Assembly: GCA_028564705.1 (NCBI GenBank)
Contig: JAPXFQ010001774.1
Span: forward strand, 186,001-250,000
Direction of reading: 5' to 3'
Length of the DNA stretch: 64,000 nucleotides
From: Apricaphanius iberus
Taxonomy: Eukaryota > Chordata > Actinopteri > Cyprinodontiformes > Aphaniidae
Under the pieces are notes generated by a model. That model was not told the origin of the DNA. It did not search any database and saw only the letters and a program-made list of their open reading frames with translations. Of this stretch, positions 52,022 through 62,115 are shown piece after piece. How positions within the stretch are numbered: the first letter of the stretch is position 1; every line of letters begins with the position of its first letter. The translations under genes and the position numbers were made by a program.

Positions 52022-55000
52022 TCATGGACAAATCCCCTCATGTAGATTAGTAGAATACACAATTTCCATTACTGCATCAATTACAACACCACAACTTGTC
52101 CGTGGGTCCAGTAGTGTCCTCAGTGATATTCTGTCAACTCCCATTCCTGTCACAGCTTTAAACAGTCGACTCCGCTCCTTCTTATAACACCCGCATTCCA
52201 TGAGTACATGAAGGACTGTCTCTACTTTCCTGCCGCACGAACATAATCCATCCCATAAGAGCAAGGTCTGGGGCAAATCCACAGTGGTCCAATCTTAACC
52301 GAGTATAAATTACTTGTTCATTTCTATTTTTCCCTAATGTGGTGTCTCCTCCCTTGACACTACTTTGAATTGAATGAAAATGTCTCCCTCTTTTCTCTAC
52401 ATCCCATATCCTCTGCCAGTTACACACAATTTCCTGCCCAATAATGGTGCAAAGCTCAGAGTATCCTAATGTTGTTTTTACAGAAATATTCTCCATCTTT
52501 ACAGCATTTTTCACTATGGAGTCTGCATTTTCATTCCCAGAAACTCCCACATGGGCCGGAACCCATATGAAGGCCACTGATAGCCCTGCTGCCTGAGCTC
52601 TATGTAATGTCATTAGAATTTCAGAAATTATATCCTGTCTAGCGTGGGACACTCCCGCTTGCAGTACCATCAATGCAGCAGCTGAGTCAGTACATATTAA
52701 AGCTTGCTAGGGCCACATCTCACCTACCCACTCCAATGCACCCAGAATAGCTATGATTTCTGTGGTAAAGACTGACACTCCATCTGGGAGCCGATGACCC
52801 TGACTTAAACCAACCGCAGGAATGTGGAGAGCATAGGCTGCTATTTTACTGATAGGATAAACAGAACCATCTGTATAAACCTGCATATAACCTCCCTCAT
52901 CTATGGTTTCATTAACCACCCCGACTGGATTGTTCTTGCCCTTCTGTTTAAACTTATCCTTCACAGTCCAAGCTATGTCTGGATCTGGGAGCAACCATGG
53001 GGGAACACACGGCCAGACCACTCGAGGGGACATATCATTGCCCAACTCAGGGAACTCACTCCTCACTACACTCACAAAGCTCCTTCTTCCCTTCCTGGCT
53101 GGCTTCCAACTCTCCTCCAGCAATTTCTTCTCACGATTTTCTTGCTCTTGACTCTGTACTCTCCCAATATACTGAAGGGCTAACTTAACACGTCTCAATT
53201 CAAGGGCCTTTTTTACCACACTCCACTAATAGAGCAGGATTAGATGTTGTCCTAAATGCCCCACAACATACCCTCAGCACTTTTGCCTGCACGACGTCTA
53301 GCCTTGAGAGGGTAGTCTTGGCTGCACACCCATATGCTAGGCACCCATAATCAATGCAAGATCGAACCATCGCCCTGTAGATCATTAGCTGAGTTTCCTT
53401 ACCAGCACCCCAACTACTACCAGCAAGACACCGCATTATATTAACAATTTATCACATTTTATTACAATTTTATCAATATGGGATCGCCATGTCAACCTTT
53501 CATCAAAGTGCACACCTAGAAATGTAAACACTTTGACCATTTCAAGCACTCTACCATATAACCTCAAACTCAATTGCCCTACTTTACGTTTATTGCCAAA
53601 TATTAGAGACTTACTTTTATCCACTGAAATTTTAAAACCCAACTTTCCTGCCCATTCAGTAACCTTAACCAGTGACGTTTGCATTTTCCTTATTATAAAG
53701 TCAACATTTCGTCCCCTCTTCCACATTGCCCCATCATCTGTATATAAGGAAAGGCCAAGCCCCCCTCCAATTTTACGAAAAAATATCAGTAATCATTACA
53801 TTAAAAAGGACAGGACTTATTACACTGTCTTGTGGTGTGCCATCATCAATTCCCATGGTCTCAGAAAACTAAACCCCAACTCTGACCTGAATTTTTCGAT
53901 TCTGCAAGAAAGCTTTGATCCAGTTTAACATCCACCCTCTAATCCCTGCATCATATAATTTAATGATAAACCCCTCTCTCCACAGCATATCATAAGCCTT
54001 TTCTATGTCTAGAAACACTGCCACAACTGCCTCCTTGTTCAGTATTGCTTTTTGAACATCTGACTCCAACAACAGAACAGAGTCCATTTCACCTCTTCCC
54101 ACCCTAAATCCATTTTGTATGTTAGTAAACCATCCCTCTTTCTCAAATTTGTACACTAATCTGTCAGTAACCATCCTCTCCATAATCTTACATATCACCA
54201 TTGTTAAAGCAATTGGCCTATACGAACCTGGATTCTTAGCTTCCTTTGCTGGCTTTATGATTGGTACCTCTACAGCCTGCCTCTGTGCTGAAGGCGATAC
54301 CCATCCATCCATCCATCTTCTTAACCGCTTATCCAATTCAGGGTCACGGGGGCAGCTGGAGCCTATCCCAGCAATTTGAAGGCGATACCCCCTCTTCCAA
54401 TACTTTATTAATAAGTGCCAATACCTCATCCAAAACCATTTCATTAAAATGTTTAAAAATGTCATATACTAGCCCATCCTTACCTGGTGCGGTTTCACCA
54501 CCTCAACTTATTGCCTTCTGCAATTCCTTAAGTGAAAAGAATAAATTACCTGGATCAGAATTATCATCACTAACCTCAAATTCATACTCTTGATTATTCA
54601 GAGTTCTGTTCCTCTCCCTAATCCCATTCTCTTCTATATTATCACCACAGTGGACCTCCTGGAACTTTTAGCGAGCATGCTTGCCTTCTGAACATTACTT
54701 AGGGCCACCACCCCTCTATCCTCAGGCACTGGAATAGCCCTACGTCTACAGCCACCTGCCATACAGTGCACAGCTGACTACACCTCTGCCACTGATGTCC
54801 CCACTCCTAATCCACTGCAGTACTTTACTCTAATAATCTCTCTTAGCTCCCTTTATTGTCCTACGAGCCACTGCCCTCAATTTTTTATACTGAATAAAAT
54901 TCTGTTCTGAGAGAAATTTCTTAAATAATCTATATACTTTTTTCCTTGCCCTTATAGCATCAGAACAAGCTTTATTCCACCAGGGCACATTTACCCTATT

Positions 55001-55870
55001 CCTCCCACCAACATTGCCAGGGATGAACTGACATACATTCTGTGATATTATTTTACACAAGCTGTCATTCCACTCCTCCAAAGAGTCATCCCTAACCTTA
55101 CCTGAATCCCTAGTGCATCCTTCAACAAACTCATTCCACTTTGCTTGCCTGAAATCTAAAGTTTTAGGCCTGACCAACTCATCTGTTGAAAGAGATTTCC
55201 AAAAATTCAATAATATAGGAAAGTGATCACTCCCTATTGAACAACTATCCAAATTATTCCACTTTCCTAAAATCGGCAATTCACTGGAGGCCAAGGCCAA
55301 ATCAATACAAGAAAGCTCTCCCTTTCCGACATTAAACCTCGTGGGCCTGCCATCATTCATACAAATCCATAAAATCCTCAACTTCATCCCCGTTAAGGTC
55401 ACGAGATTTACTGCCCCACAACCGATTATGGGCATTCAAATCTCCTACCCACACTACAGGTGCCCCCACCACCTGAAATATTTCATCCAATGTGCAAGTG
55501 TTAAGGTGCAAACATGGATTATAAAAAAATTCCACATTAATTTTCCCCTGTGAGCCCCATACCCTCACTGCCATACATTCCAGTTGAGTGTAAAGGGATA
55601 CTCTTTGCTTTTGCACATTCTCCTGAATAAAAATCTCTCAACCCCCTCCAGCCTTTTTGGCCAGGTCAAGCCGCTCACTCACATACCCAGGCACTACAAA
55701 ATCCAGGCAAGGTTTTCACCATGACTCCTGGACACAAATCAGATCTGGCTTATTAATAAAATCCTCTAAATACTTTTTAAGTTCCTGTCCAATGGCAATA
55801 AGGCTGCGTGCATTCCACTATAATATATAAAACATTTACCCTACGGAGGAGCCTTCTCCAATCTGAGCGG
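52022..55870 (-). pseudogene. I/Nimb-like LINE ORF2: EN, RT, RNase H
   Basis: The endonuclease opens with WNARSLIAIGQELKKYL and LICVQESW. VVWVGDLNAHNRLWGS gives the DxNA motif, and SIGSDHFPIL the SDHxP motif (near 55230). Reverse transcriptase has GSYRPIALTMVICKIMERM, NGFRVGRGEMDSVLLLE, VAVFLDIEKAYDMLWREG, the palm box YTDD near 53735, and VFTFLGVHFDERLTW. RNase H has YTDGSV, ICTDSAAA and AHVGVSGNENAD with all catalytic acids. The end carries CSCGRKVETVLHVLMECGC, a CCHC-like finger. I count at least two stops in the endonuclease, a TAG within RNase H (52707-52709) and several frameshifts. Confidence 0.85.
54289..54390 (-). mobile_element. 74-bp (GATG)-tailed retroposon with 14-bp duplication
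   Basis: The insert at 54303-54376 is flanked by identical 14-bp TGAAGGCGATACCC copies (54289-54302 and 54377-54390). The minus strand reads TGGGATAGGCTCCAGCTGCC, CCGTGACCCTGAATTGG, ATAAGCGGTTAAGAAG and then a GATGGATGGATG tail. This is the extreme 3' end of a widespread fish LINE with a GATG tail, moved by target-primed reverse transcription. It interrupts the reverse transcriptase of the I-like LINE without closing the frame. Confidence 0.9.
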
Positions 55871-55916
55871 CCCTTCTTTGTGCACCCTCACTATGTGCAT
55901 ATACAATGTTCAAGTG

Positions 55917-56949
55917 CTATGGGGACACCTCTGTACCCAGAAACCTAGCTGCCTCTTTTGCAATCATTGCTTTTATGCCTGATGGCATGTCCACCTGCCT
56001 TGCTGCCCATAAAACGTCCACTAAAAATGCAAAGAATGCCACTTTGCGCACGACAAAACAATCATCTGAGCCTTGACAACCCACCTGATTTACCCTTTCA
56101 CTTTGAACCTGTTGTATCTCCTGACCACCTCCCCTAACCCTCTTAACTGCCTCAGCATAGGAGATATTTTCAGTCCTTTTAATTGTCTCCACTCGTTGGG
56201 CCTTGACATGTGCCCCATAGCCCCTGTACGCCGCCACATGGCTGCCCCCACAATTACAGCACTTTATGTCATTGGTTATACACTCCGAATAATCATGTTC
56301 CCCGCCACACTTCCCACACCTTTTCTCCCCTCTACATATGGCAGCAACGTGACCAAACCTGTGACACCTGTAACAACGCAAAGGTGGACGCACATACGGC
56401 TTGACTTGATAGACCATAATATCCCAGATTAACTCTTCGCGGAAGGACCTCATCTCTAAACGAGGTTAACACAGCCGTGCTATTTCTCTCTTCTCCCTCC
56501 ATCCTAGTTTTAAACCTTTTCACGGCCGAAACTGATCCCCCTCTTATGTTTTGAAAAATGTCATCCTCCGAAATATCTATATCAATATAAACGACTCCTT
56601 TCGAGCCCTGGGCAGAGTCTAAATTACACCCTGGCACCAAACATTGAACTGCTCGCTTGTCCAACTCCTTTATCGTGAGTGCCTTCTTCCCTTGGGCTTT
56701 GGTCTTACGAAATATCAGCACATTCCCATTAGACAAATTTCTTGTGTGTAGGATTTCCCCAATTTTGTCACGAATCTCTCTTACTTCGTCTTTGAATGTA
56801 AAAATGATTTTAAATTCTCCCTCCTCACGCTCATCTCTCCTCACCATCTTGGGTACTTCTCCTTCTAGACTCCCACTACTTCCTGACCTGATTCGCTTCC
56901 CCCCAATTTCCCCTTTCCCCCCAGAGCCACCCTCTTTAGTTTTTCCCAT
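55917..56949 (-). pseudogene. I/Nimb-like LINE ORF1, nucleic-acid-binding protein
   Basis: It starts MGKTKEGGSGGKGE with a basic, glycine-rich N terminus. A central domain (IIFTFKDEVREIRDKIGEIL, NVLIFRKTKAQGKKALTIKE) follows. A 1-bp shift near 56450 separates it from the C-terminal part, which holds CYRCHRFGHVAAIC, CGKCGGEHDYSEC and CCNCGGSHVAAYRGY. The knuckles are CCHC type, though the last one lacks its final Cys. Such ORF1 proteins coat LINE RNA. The frame ends shortly before ORF2. Confidence 0.8.
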
Positions 56950-57235
56950 ACACCAATCCAGGTGCCTCAGAACAAAGCAAAGCAAAAGTTTAGCTTAGTT
57001 TGACTACAGATGCGTCCAGTCCAGCAAAGTTGTCTCCTTCCGGAAAAAAGAACAGGGGGCGTTTCCCACTCTTTCATTATCTGTTCTTTCCTCCTTACCA
57101 TTCTGCTCCCCAGCCCAGTTGTTGATTGTCTCCACCTGTTCTTTCCCAATTACCTGCAACCGTTTACCACTAATTAGTTCCCGTCTCTCTTGGTAGCAGA
57201 CTCCTTCCAAGTCTGTTTCTATGTCTTTTGTTTAC
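56950..57235 (-). other. I/Nimb-like LINE 5' leader
   Basis: Sequence upstream of ORF1 with a 68-codon purine-rich frame of unknown meaning. The 5' border at about 57235 is set by the change to AT-rich flank and is approximate. Confidence 0.4.
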
Positions 57236-58292
57236 ACCTCAAAAGACGCTTCTTTGATTTATGAAATTCTGCGTTTGGGTCCTTTAATAGCTACCAAACA
57301 TATGAACATCAAAAAATGCCTTTTTTAAATGTTTTCTCTCGCAAATGTATGACTTACATTAGAATTTTCCAGTTTATCTTGAAAACATGTGAAATTAATG
57401 TGAAATTTACGCTCTCTCTTTTATCTACAATCACCCTAATAAGCCAGATTTAATCATTTAACACATTACATGAAATATTATATGGAAAACTTCTGTTAGC
57501 ATGCAATTAGGTAATGTGTATATAATATTCAATATAGTGCACCAAAACGTACCACTTGTAATCTGAGGTATGGTGAAATGATGGCTTTATTTGGCAGAAT
57601 TCAGCAAGTTTCACTACTGTGCATGTGCATTACTTAAAGGTATACCATTCTGATGGGTATTGTGTTCCATCCAAACAATGGAACTAAACCCAACTGAGCA
57701 TTGTTACCACAAATTTACACCAAAGCATCACTCTAGCATAAGAGTTTTACGCCAGTCTAGTTAAAGGCGTCAATTCACACCAAAACATGAATTGATTGTC
57801 ATGCGTGCGGATTCCCAGCTGCGGACTTCTCTACTGCTGCTCCTCTTTGGTTATAAATTGGATAAGTTCTTGTTAATAAAAACAAAACATTCCACTGTAT
57901 TGATTTGAAATAAAATGTATACAATTGTAAGAAACAGCGTAGTAATATTTGTGGCACTCGGGCGGATGTAGGATTGGATATGATCAGTGGCTTAGCTAAG
58001 ATAACTGGGAGCAAAACATTTTTGCTTTAAAGGCACAGTGTGTAATTGTCGGCCAGTAGGGGGCACTGCATACCTAAATTATCACAAGCATGCGGTATCT
58101 GCGAGTATTATCTATTTGCAGCAACATGATGAGCACATCAGTCTCTCTTTCATCGCTTGGAACTAGTGAAGACGTAAAAATGTATTTATGGTGAAACTTT
58201 TTTGGATTTTGAGGGGAAATCAATGTTTTAATAGCGGGCGTGTTCCCTGTGCTTTGTCCATCCGGGCTCTTGTAGAAGTAAAGACATCATCT
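57236..58292. other. No gene recognised
   Basis: AT-rich flank between two retroelements. The segment 58030-58070 (GGCACAGTGTGTAATTG then GGCCAGTAGGGGGCACTG) may be a short conserved or repeat-derived module holding a CTCF-like site. Confidence 0.5.
58053..58066 (+). promoter_or_regulatory. CTCF-like core motif
   Basis: CCAGTAGGGGGCAC matches the CTCF core consensus on the plus strand. Confidence 0.4.
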
Positions 58293-58602
58293 TGTAGGGT
58301 GTATGCTGCATGGAGGACGAAGGACCCAGGCGCAGAAGCAGAGTTCAGGGGTAGGTGAGGTTTTATTGAGTGCAGCAACATAAGGTGAGACAATACACAA
58401 CAAATGTACGACATATACGACAATGATCCAGCCAGGAATGAAGCGCTCGCTGGATCTTAAATAGGGGGAGGCAAGGAGGAACGGGTGAAGACAATAGGAA
58501 GTGAACACAGGTGCAAACGATAGGAAGTGTGGAGGTTCAGGCAGGACAACACAGGTGGAGATGATGATGTGGGAGTGACAGGAGCTGATTGTAATCATGA
58601 CA
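58293..58602 (-). repeat. 3' LTR of the compact element (left copy)
   Basis: 310 bp. The plus strand starts TGTAGGGTGTATGC (TGTCAGG in the other copy) and ends GATTGTAATCATGACA. Confidence 0.9.
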
Positions 58603-58628
58603 GGACCCCCCCCCCCCCTTTAAAGGCG
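58603..58628 (-). promoter_or_regulatory. Polypurine tract of the compact element
   Basis: On the coding strand AAAGGGGGGGG... (a run of about 14 G) directly precedes the 3' LTR, as expected for plus-strand priming. Confidence 0.8.
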
Positions 58629-58751
58629 GATTCCAGACGTCATGGAGAGAAAAACAAAGAAAACAAAAAAGAGAAGCACCCTTCCAGGGTGGGTGGAGGG
58701 GGACCTACGGCAGGGGGGCCTGAGTGTCTGTAGGTGTGCCCCTGGAGCTTG

Positions 58752-59035
58752 GGTTGTCGGGCGGACGGCCCGTATGGCGTCCTCTGGCCGGACAACAGAC
58801 TGGCGGGCGTCCCCTGGAGGGACGTGAGTCGGGCAGGCGGCCCCAATGGCTTCCTCTGGCCGGACGACAGACGTGCGGACGTCCCCTGGCGGGACGTGGG
58901 ACCGACGGACGGCCTGAAAATCCTCTCCCGAGGACCCAGAGGTCCAGCAGAGGGCTGAACGGAAATCCCTTTGCAGGACGAGAGACTGACAAACGTCCCC
59001 TCTCGGAACGCGGGACGGGCGGACTGCTCGGATGT
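58752..59035. repeat. 72-bp tandem repeat in the compact element interior
   Basis: Two adjacent 72-bp units (GGGCGGACGGCCCG... and GGGCAGGCGGCCCC...), each with a CCTCTGGCCGGAC core and GACGTCCCCTGG-like ends, are followed by more diverged and longer units. GC-rich. A second small repeat, GATGCAGATGCCAACTTCGG with a 33-bp period, occurs twice near 59072-59137. All six frames stay open for long distances because of this composition, so the frames seen here (58640-59347 minus, 58724-59473 plus) are probably not genes. Confidence 0.75.
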
Positions 59036-59413
59036 CCTCTCTTCTGGAAGAAGGAGAAGGTTGAACATGCTGATGCAGATGCCAACTTCGGTGCCAAACA
59101 GGTCGATGCAGATGCCAACTTCGGTGCCGAGCAGACTGGAGCAGACGACATGGGCGGAGCCAGAGCACAGCTCCGAGCGGGAAGAACCAGCGATGAGCTG
59201 ACTGCTGCAGGAAGAGCCGGTGATGGGCAGATTGGAGAGAGACCAGCTCTTAGCCTGCTGTCGACACGCTCCTCCACCCTGGAAGCACGCTTGCCTCGAC
59301 AGCGGCGACCTCTGCGGCGAGATGGTGGAGAAGGGTCGTTCCTCCATGACCCGATGTCAGGAGGACGGTATGCTGACTGTGTCTCACAGAGGCCGATCTG
59401 CTGCTCCGGGAAG

Positions 59414-59848
59414 TCATCCGAGGGGGCAGTTCATCTCCCATGGCGGATGATTGCTCGCAGCTGTAGCCCCTAGGCTGGCTGTCGGTGCGGGAGCTGGGTT
59501 CTGCTCCCCGCTTCCAGAAGCAGCCCTTGCGCGGCGGGACTTCCGCCTATGGCTGTGAGGTGAAGACTGAGAGGGTGGACGGATGACCTCCTCCCACGCT
59601 TCCTGGTAAACCCGCTCAGCCTCGCTCCGCAGCGCGGCAAGGTCCTGGGCGGAGAACACCCTCCGAAAATGAGGAAGCACCTTTATGATCTCCTCAGATC
59701 CGGAGAGTCGCAGATGCGCGTGTGGAGAGGCGGAGATCTTGGACAGATTAGCCCAGACGTTCCTCTGCAGGGCGGCGATCTCCTGGGCGACAGCTTCCGC
59801 TGGGTCCATCTTTTTAGGCTGGATCATTCTGTCAGGTGTATGCTCCAT
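59414..59848 (-). CDS. Small gag-like frame of the compact element
   Basis: The frame starts within the end of the 5' LTR, but the likely element-specific start is the Met in QPKKMDPAEA (about 59806), giving roughly 130 residues. MDPAEAVAQEIAALQRNV resembles the opening of sushi-type gag proteins (MDPA followed by a coiled coil). The middle has FRRVFSAQDLAALRSEAERV, and the end is basic and Ser/Ala/Pro-rich (RRKSRRARAASGSGE). No zinc knuckle or protease is seen. It could be a truncated gag remnant retained from an autonomous parent. Confidence 0.5.
   Translation of the reverse strand: MEHTPDRMIQPKKMDPAEAVAQEIAALQRNVWANLSKISASPHAHLRLSGSEEIIKVLPHFRRVFSAQDLAALRSEAERVYQEAWEEVIRPPSQSSPHSHRRKSRRARAASGSGEQNPAPAPTASLGATAASNHPPWEMNCPLG
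59817..59828 (-). promoter_or_regulatory. Self-priming primer-binding site
   Basis: One base inside the 5' LTR the coding strand reads AATGATCCAGCC. The exact complement, GGCTGGATCATT, occurs in the LTR at 59959-59970, about 25-30 bases after a TATTTAAG TATA box (59993-60000), near the expected 5' end of the transcript. This is the arrangement known from Tf1/sushi elements, whose RNA 5' end folds back to prime synthesis. No tRNA match (TGG start) is present. Confidence 0.7.
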
Positions 59849-60139
59849 GGAGGACGAAGGACCCAGGCGCAGAAGCAGAGTTCAGGGGTAGGTTTGGTGT
59901 TATTGAGTGCAGCAACATAAGGTGAGACGATACACAACAAATGTACGACATATACGACAATGATCCAGCCATGAATGAAGCGCTCGCTGGATCTTAAATA
60001 GGGGGAGACAAGGAGGGACAGGTGAAGACAATAGGAAGTGAACACAGGTGCAAACGATAGGAAGTGAGGAGGTTCAGACAGGACAACACAGGTGGAGATG
60101 ATGATGAGGGAGTGACAGGAGCTGATTGTAATCATGACA
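59830..60139 (-). repeat. 5' LTR of the compact element (right copy)
   Basis: 310 bp carrying the promoter. On the minus strand there is CCCCCTATTTAAGATCCAGC with a TATA-like box and a predicted start 25-30 bases later. It ends CATACACCTGACA. Confidence 0.9.
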
Positions 60140-60264
60140 CATCTAATATGGCTTTCCCCTGAAAAAAGGACCCGTGCCTATGTAATTTAAAACTGATTTT
60201 TAAAGTCATATTTTACAATATCGCCAATATTTTGCAATTAATGTTTTTTACGTAATTATTATTA

Positions 60265-60855
60265 TGTCATGGACCAAGCGGTAAAGCAACAAGGACACAA
60301 AGTAATTTCAAAAATCTGGGTTTTATTGACCCAAAGTATTCCAAAAATAAGAACAAAATCCAAAGAAGTAAATCAGCCCGCATATAAAAGAGGCCAACTA
60401 AATATAACAATACTCAAGATTGTGATTTAACAGAACAAATCAAATTCAAACTGACCTTTGCAATGAGACATGAGGGTAACTTATATATTGGTTTGGCTAA
60501 ACCAAATTACACACACAGGGGAAACAAAATGGTTGACCATAACTAAACAGAGATTCAAACTAACTGAACCTTAAAACCCCCCTCATACTCCAGTGGTACA
60601 TGGTAGTGTCCTGATGAGGCGTCACCCAGATTTAAGGCTGCTCAGCCCTGTGCCACGCCTTTCTTCATTTGGAAATGCACATGTGGAGGCCCACAGAAAA
60701 GGTGCCAAACAAATGCACAATCTTCCGCTGTTGTCAAGTGTGCACTCCAAAACAACAGCGGAAGGTAAATAAAACTGCATATGAATATTGAATATGTCTG
60801 TAAAGTAAAAGTGATGTGAGAAACATTACCAATGTGGGGCTTGAGCCATCACACA
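60265..60855 (-). repeat. LTR of a truncated Gypsy element
   Basis: 591 bp read on the minus strand, from TGTGTGATGGCTCAAG to TTGGTCCATGACA. It has a TATA-like AATATATAAGTTACC and a poly(A) signal, AATAAAACCCAG, near its end. The purine tract GAAGAGGGGGG lies directly upstream, so this is the 3' LTR. The other LTR is not in the window. Confidence 0.75.
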
Positions 60856-61690
60856 ACCCCCCTCTTCAGGACTCTCGCTAGCAGAGCGAGAGAGATACTC
60901 AGCAGTGACGTTCTCTTTTCCTGGGATGTGCTTAATGCTGAAGCAGAAGGGTTGCAGCGCCAGGTACCAGCGGGTGATCCTACCATTCGTATCCTTCATC
61001 CTCTGCATCCACTGAAGTGCTCTGTGGTCAGTTTCCAGGCTGAACTTTCTTCCTAAGAGATAGTACCGGAAAGAGTCCAGGGCCCATTTAATGGCTAAGG
61101 CCTCCCTTTCCACAGTCGAGTAGCGGACCTCCCGGGGGAACAGCTTTCGGCTGATGTAGGCTACTGGCTGCCTTTCACCTGGTGGACCCTGCCAGAGTAC
61201 TGCCCCCAAACCTCTGTCGGAAGCATCAGTCTGCAGGATAAAAAGTTAATCAAAGTTGGGGCTATACAACACAGGCTCCTTACTCGGCGACTGCCGAATG
61301 TCATAGAAAGCCGCCCTGGACTCTTTTGTCTACTGAATCTGGTGTGGGCACTTTAAGCCTACCAAGTCTGTAAGTAACGCCGCCCGAGTGGAATACTGAG
61401 GTACAAAACGATGGTAAAATCCTGCCATTCCCAGGAAGGATCTTAGTTGTTTCTTTGTTTGTGGCAGAACACAAGACTCAATGGCTTGTATCTTACTGAC
61501 CTGTGGCTTGACCACCCCATGCCCAATCACATGTCCCAAGAACTCCGTCTCAGCAGCCGCAAAGATGCATTTTGATGAGTTGACCATCAGCCCAGCAGCC
61601 GAAAGATGATCCAAAACAGCATGCAGATGTACTAGGTGCTCCTCCCAGGTATCACTGTAAATGACAATATCATCCATACCTAAGCTCTCC
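60826..61690 (-). pseudogene. Gypsy RT-RNase H remnant, Gmr1-like order
   Basis: Reverse transcriptase survives from the catalytic box onwards (GMDDIVIYSDTWEEHLVHLH), then FLGHVIGHGV and KKQLRSFLGMAGFYHRFVPQ. RNase H follows with LQTDASDRGLGAVLWQ, YSTVEREALAIKWALDSF, FSLETDHRALQWM and the HIPGKEN end. Two in-frame stops lie between the domains (near 61330 and 61245). After RNase H the frame runs through ESPEEGGCVM, which overlaps the polypurine tract, and stops inside the LTR. No integrase lies downstream, unlike standard Gypsy. This fits Gmr1-like elements, in which integrase precedes RT. The 5' part is lost at about 61690. Confidence 0.75.
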
Positions 61691-62115
61691 CTAGTGGTAC
61701 TAGGAAAATATTTTTCGAAAATAAAATAAACTAAAAATGTACCATTCTTACACAGTGTGGCTGTGGCTGGCAAAAATTACCAATACTCCTTTTTAGGATT
61801 AATTAACCCTCCTTTGTTAATTGTCTATAGTTAAAAAGGTAAGCCTTCTGTACTGTATGTTTAGGTTGGTCATGATGGTGGTACTTGGAGAGCTCGACAT
61901 TTTCCCAGGTGGTACCCACTGTAAAAATTTTGAGAAATATTGCCTTAGGCCATACTGATGAAAAATCAAAAATATTACATTTATATTTTATACTCTTAAC
62001 TTAACTACCTGTATTTACTGAGTTACTCTAACACAATTTTACTCTTCTTCAGTTGTTTCTCAGTCATCTTCCTCTGTGATATTTAATTATTTATCCAAGT
62101 ATTTCTACATTCTTC
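61691..62115. other. No gene recognised
   Basis: AT-rich flank with no supported feature. Confidence 0.5.

Larger units (their letters stand above)
51947..57235 (-). mobile_element. I/Nimb-like LINE, near full length, inactivated
   Basis: A 5.3-kb non-LTR retrotransposon on the minus strand. In order it has a 5' leader (57235-56950), ORF1 with CCHC knuckles, ORF2 with AP-endonuclease, reverse transcriptase, RNase H and C-terminal zinc finger, and a short 3' UTR ending at an AAGAAGAAGAATAAGA-type junction. RNase H is the mark of the I superfamily. The Nimb-like label is inference from its occurrence in fish. Many stops and frameshifts occur. A 74-bp retroposon sits in ORF2 at 54303. Confidence 0.85.
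58293..60139 (-). mobile_element. Compact non-autonomous LTR retrotransposon
   Basis: 1847 bp with two 310-bp LTRs (58293-58602 and 59830-60139) and 5-bp duplications CATCT (58288-58292 and 60140-60144). On the minus strand the LTRs start TGTCATGATTACAATCAGC. They differ at about 14 of 310 positions. A polypurine tract and a self-complementary primer site are present, but no protease, RT or integrase. It must have been moved by proteins of another element, plausibly a sushi/Tf1-like Gypsy. Confidence 0.9.

Noticed and set aside
58640..59473. Overlapping 180-250-codon frames on both strands inside the compact LTR element
   Set aside because: GC-rich tandem repeats with few stop codons in any frame; no domain, and competing frames are equally open.
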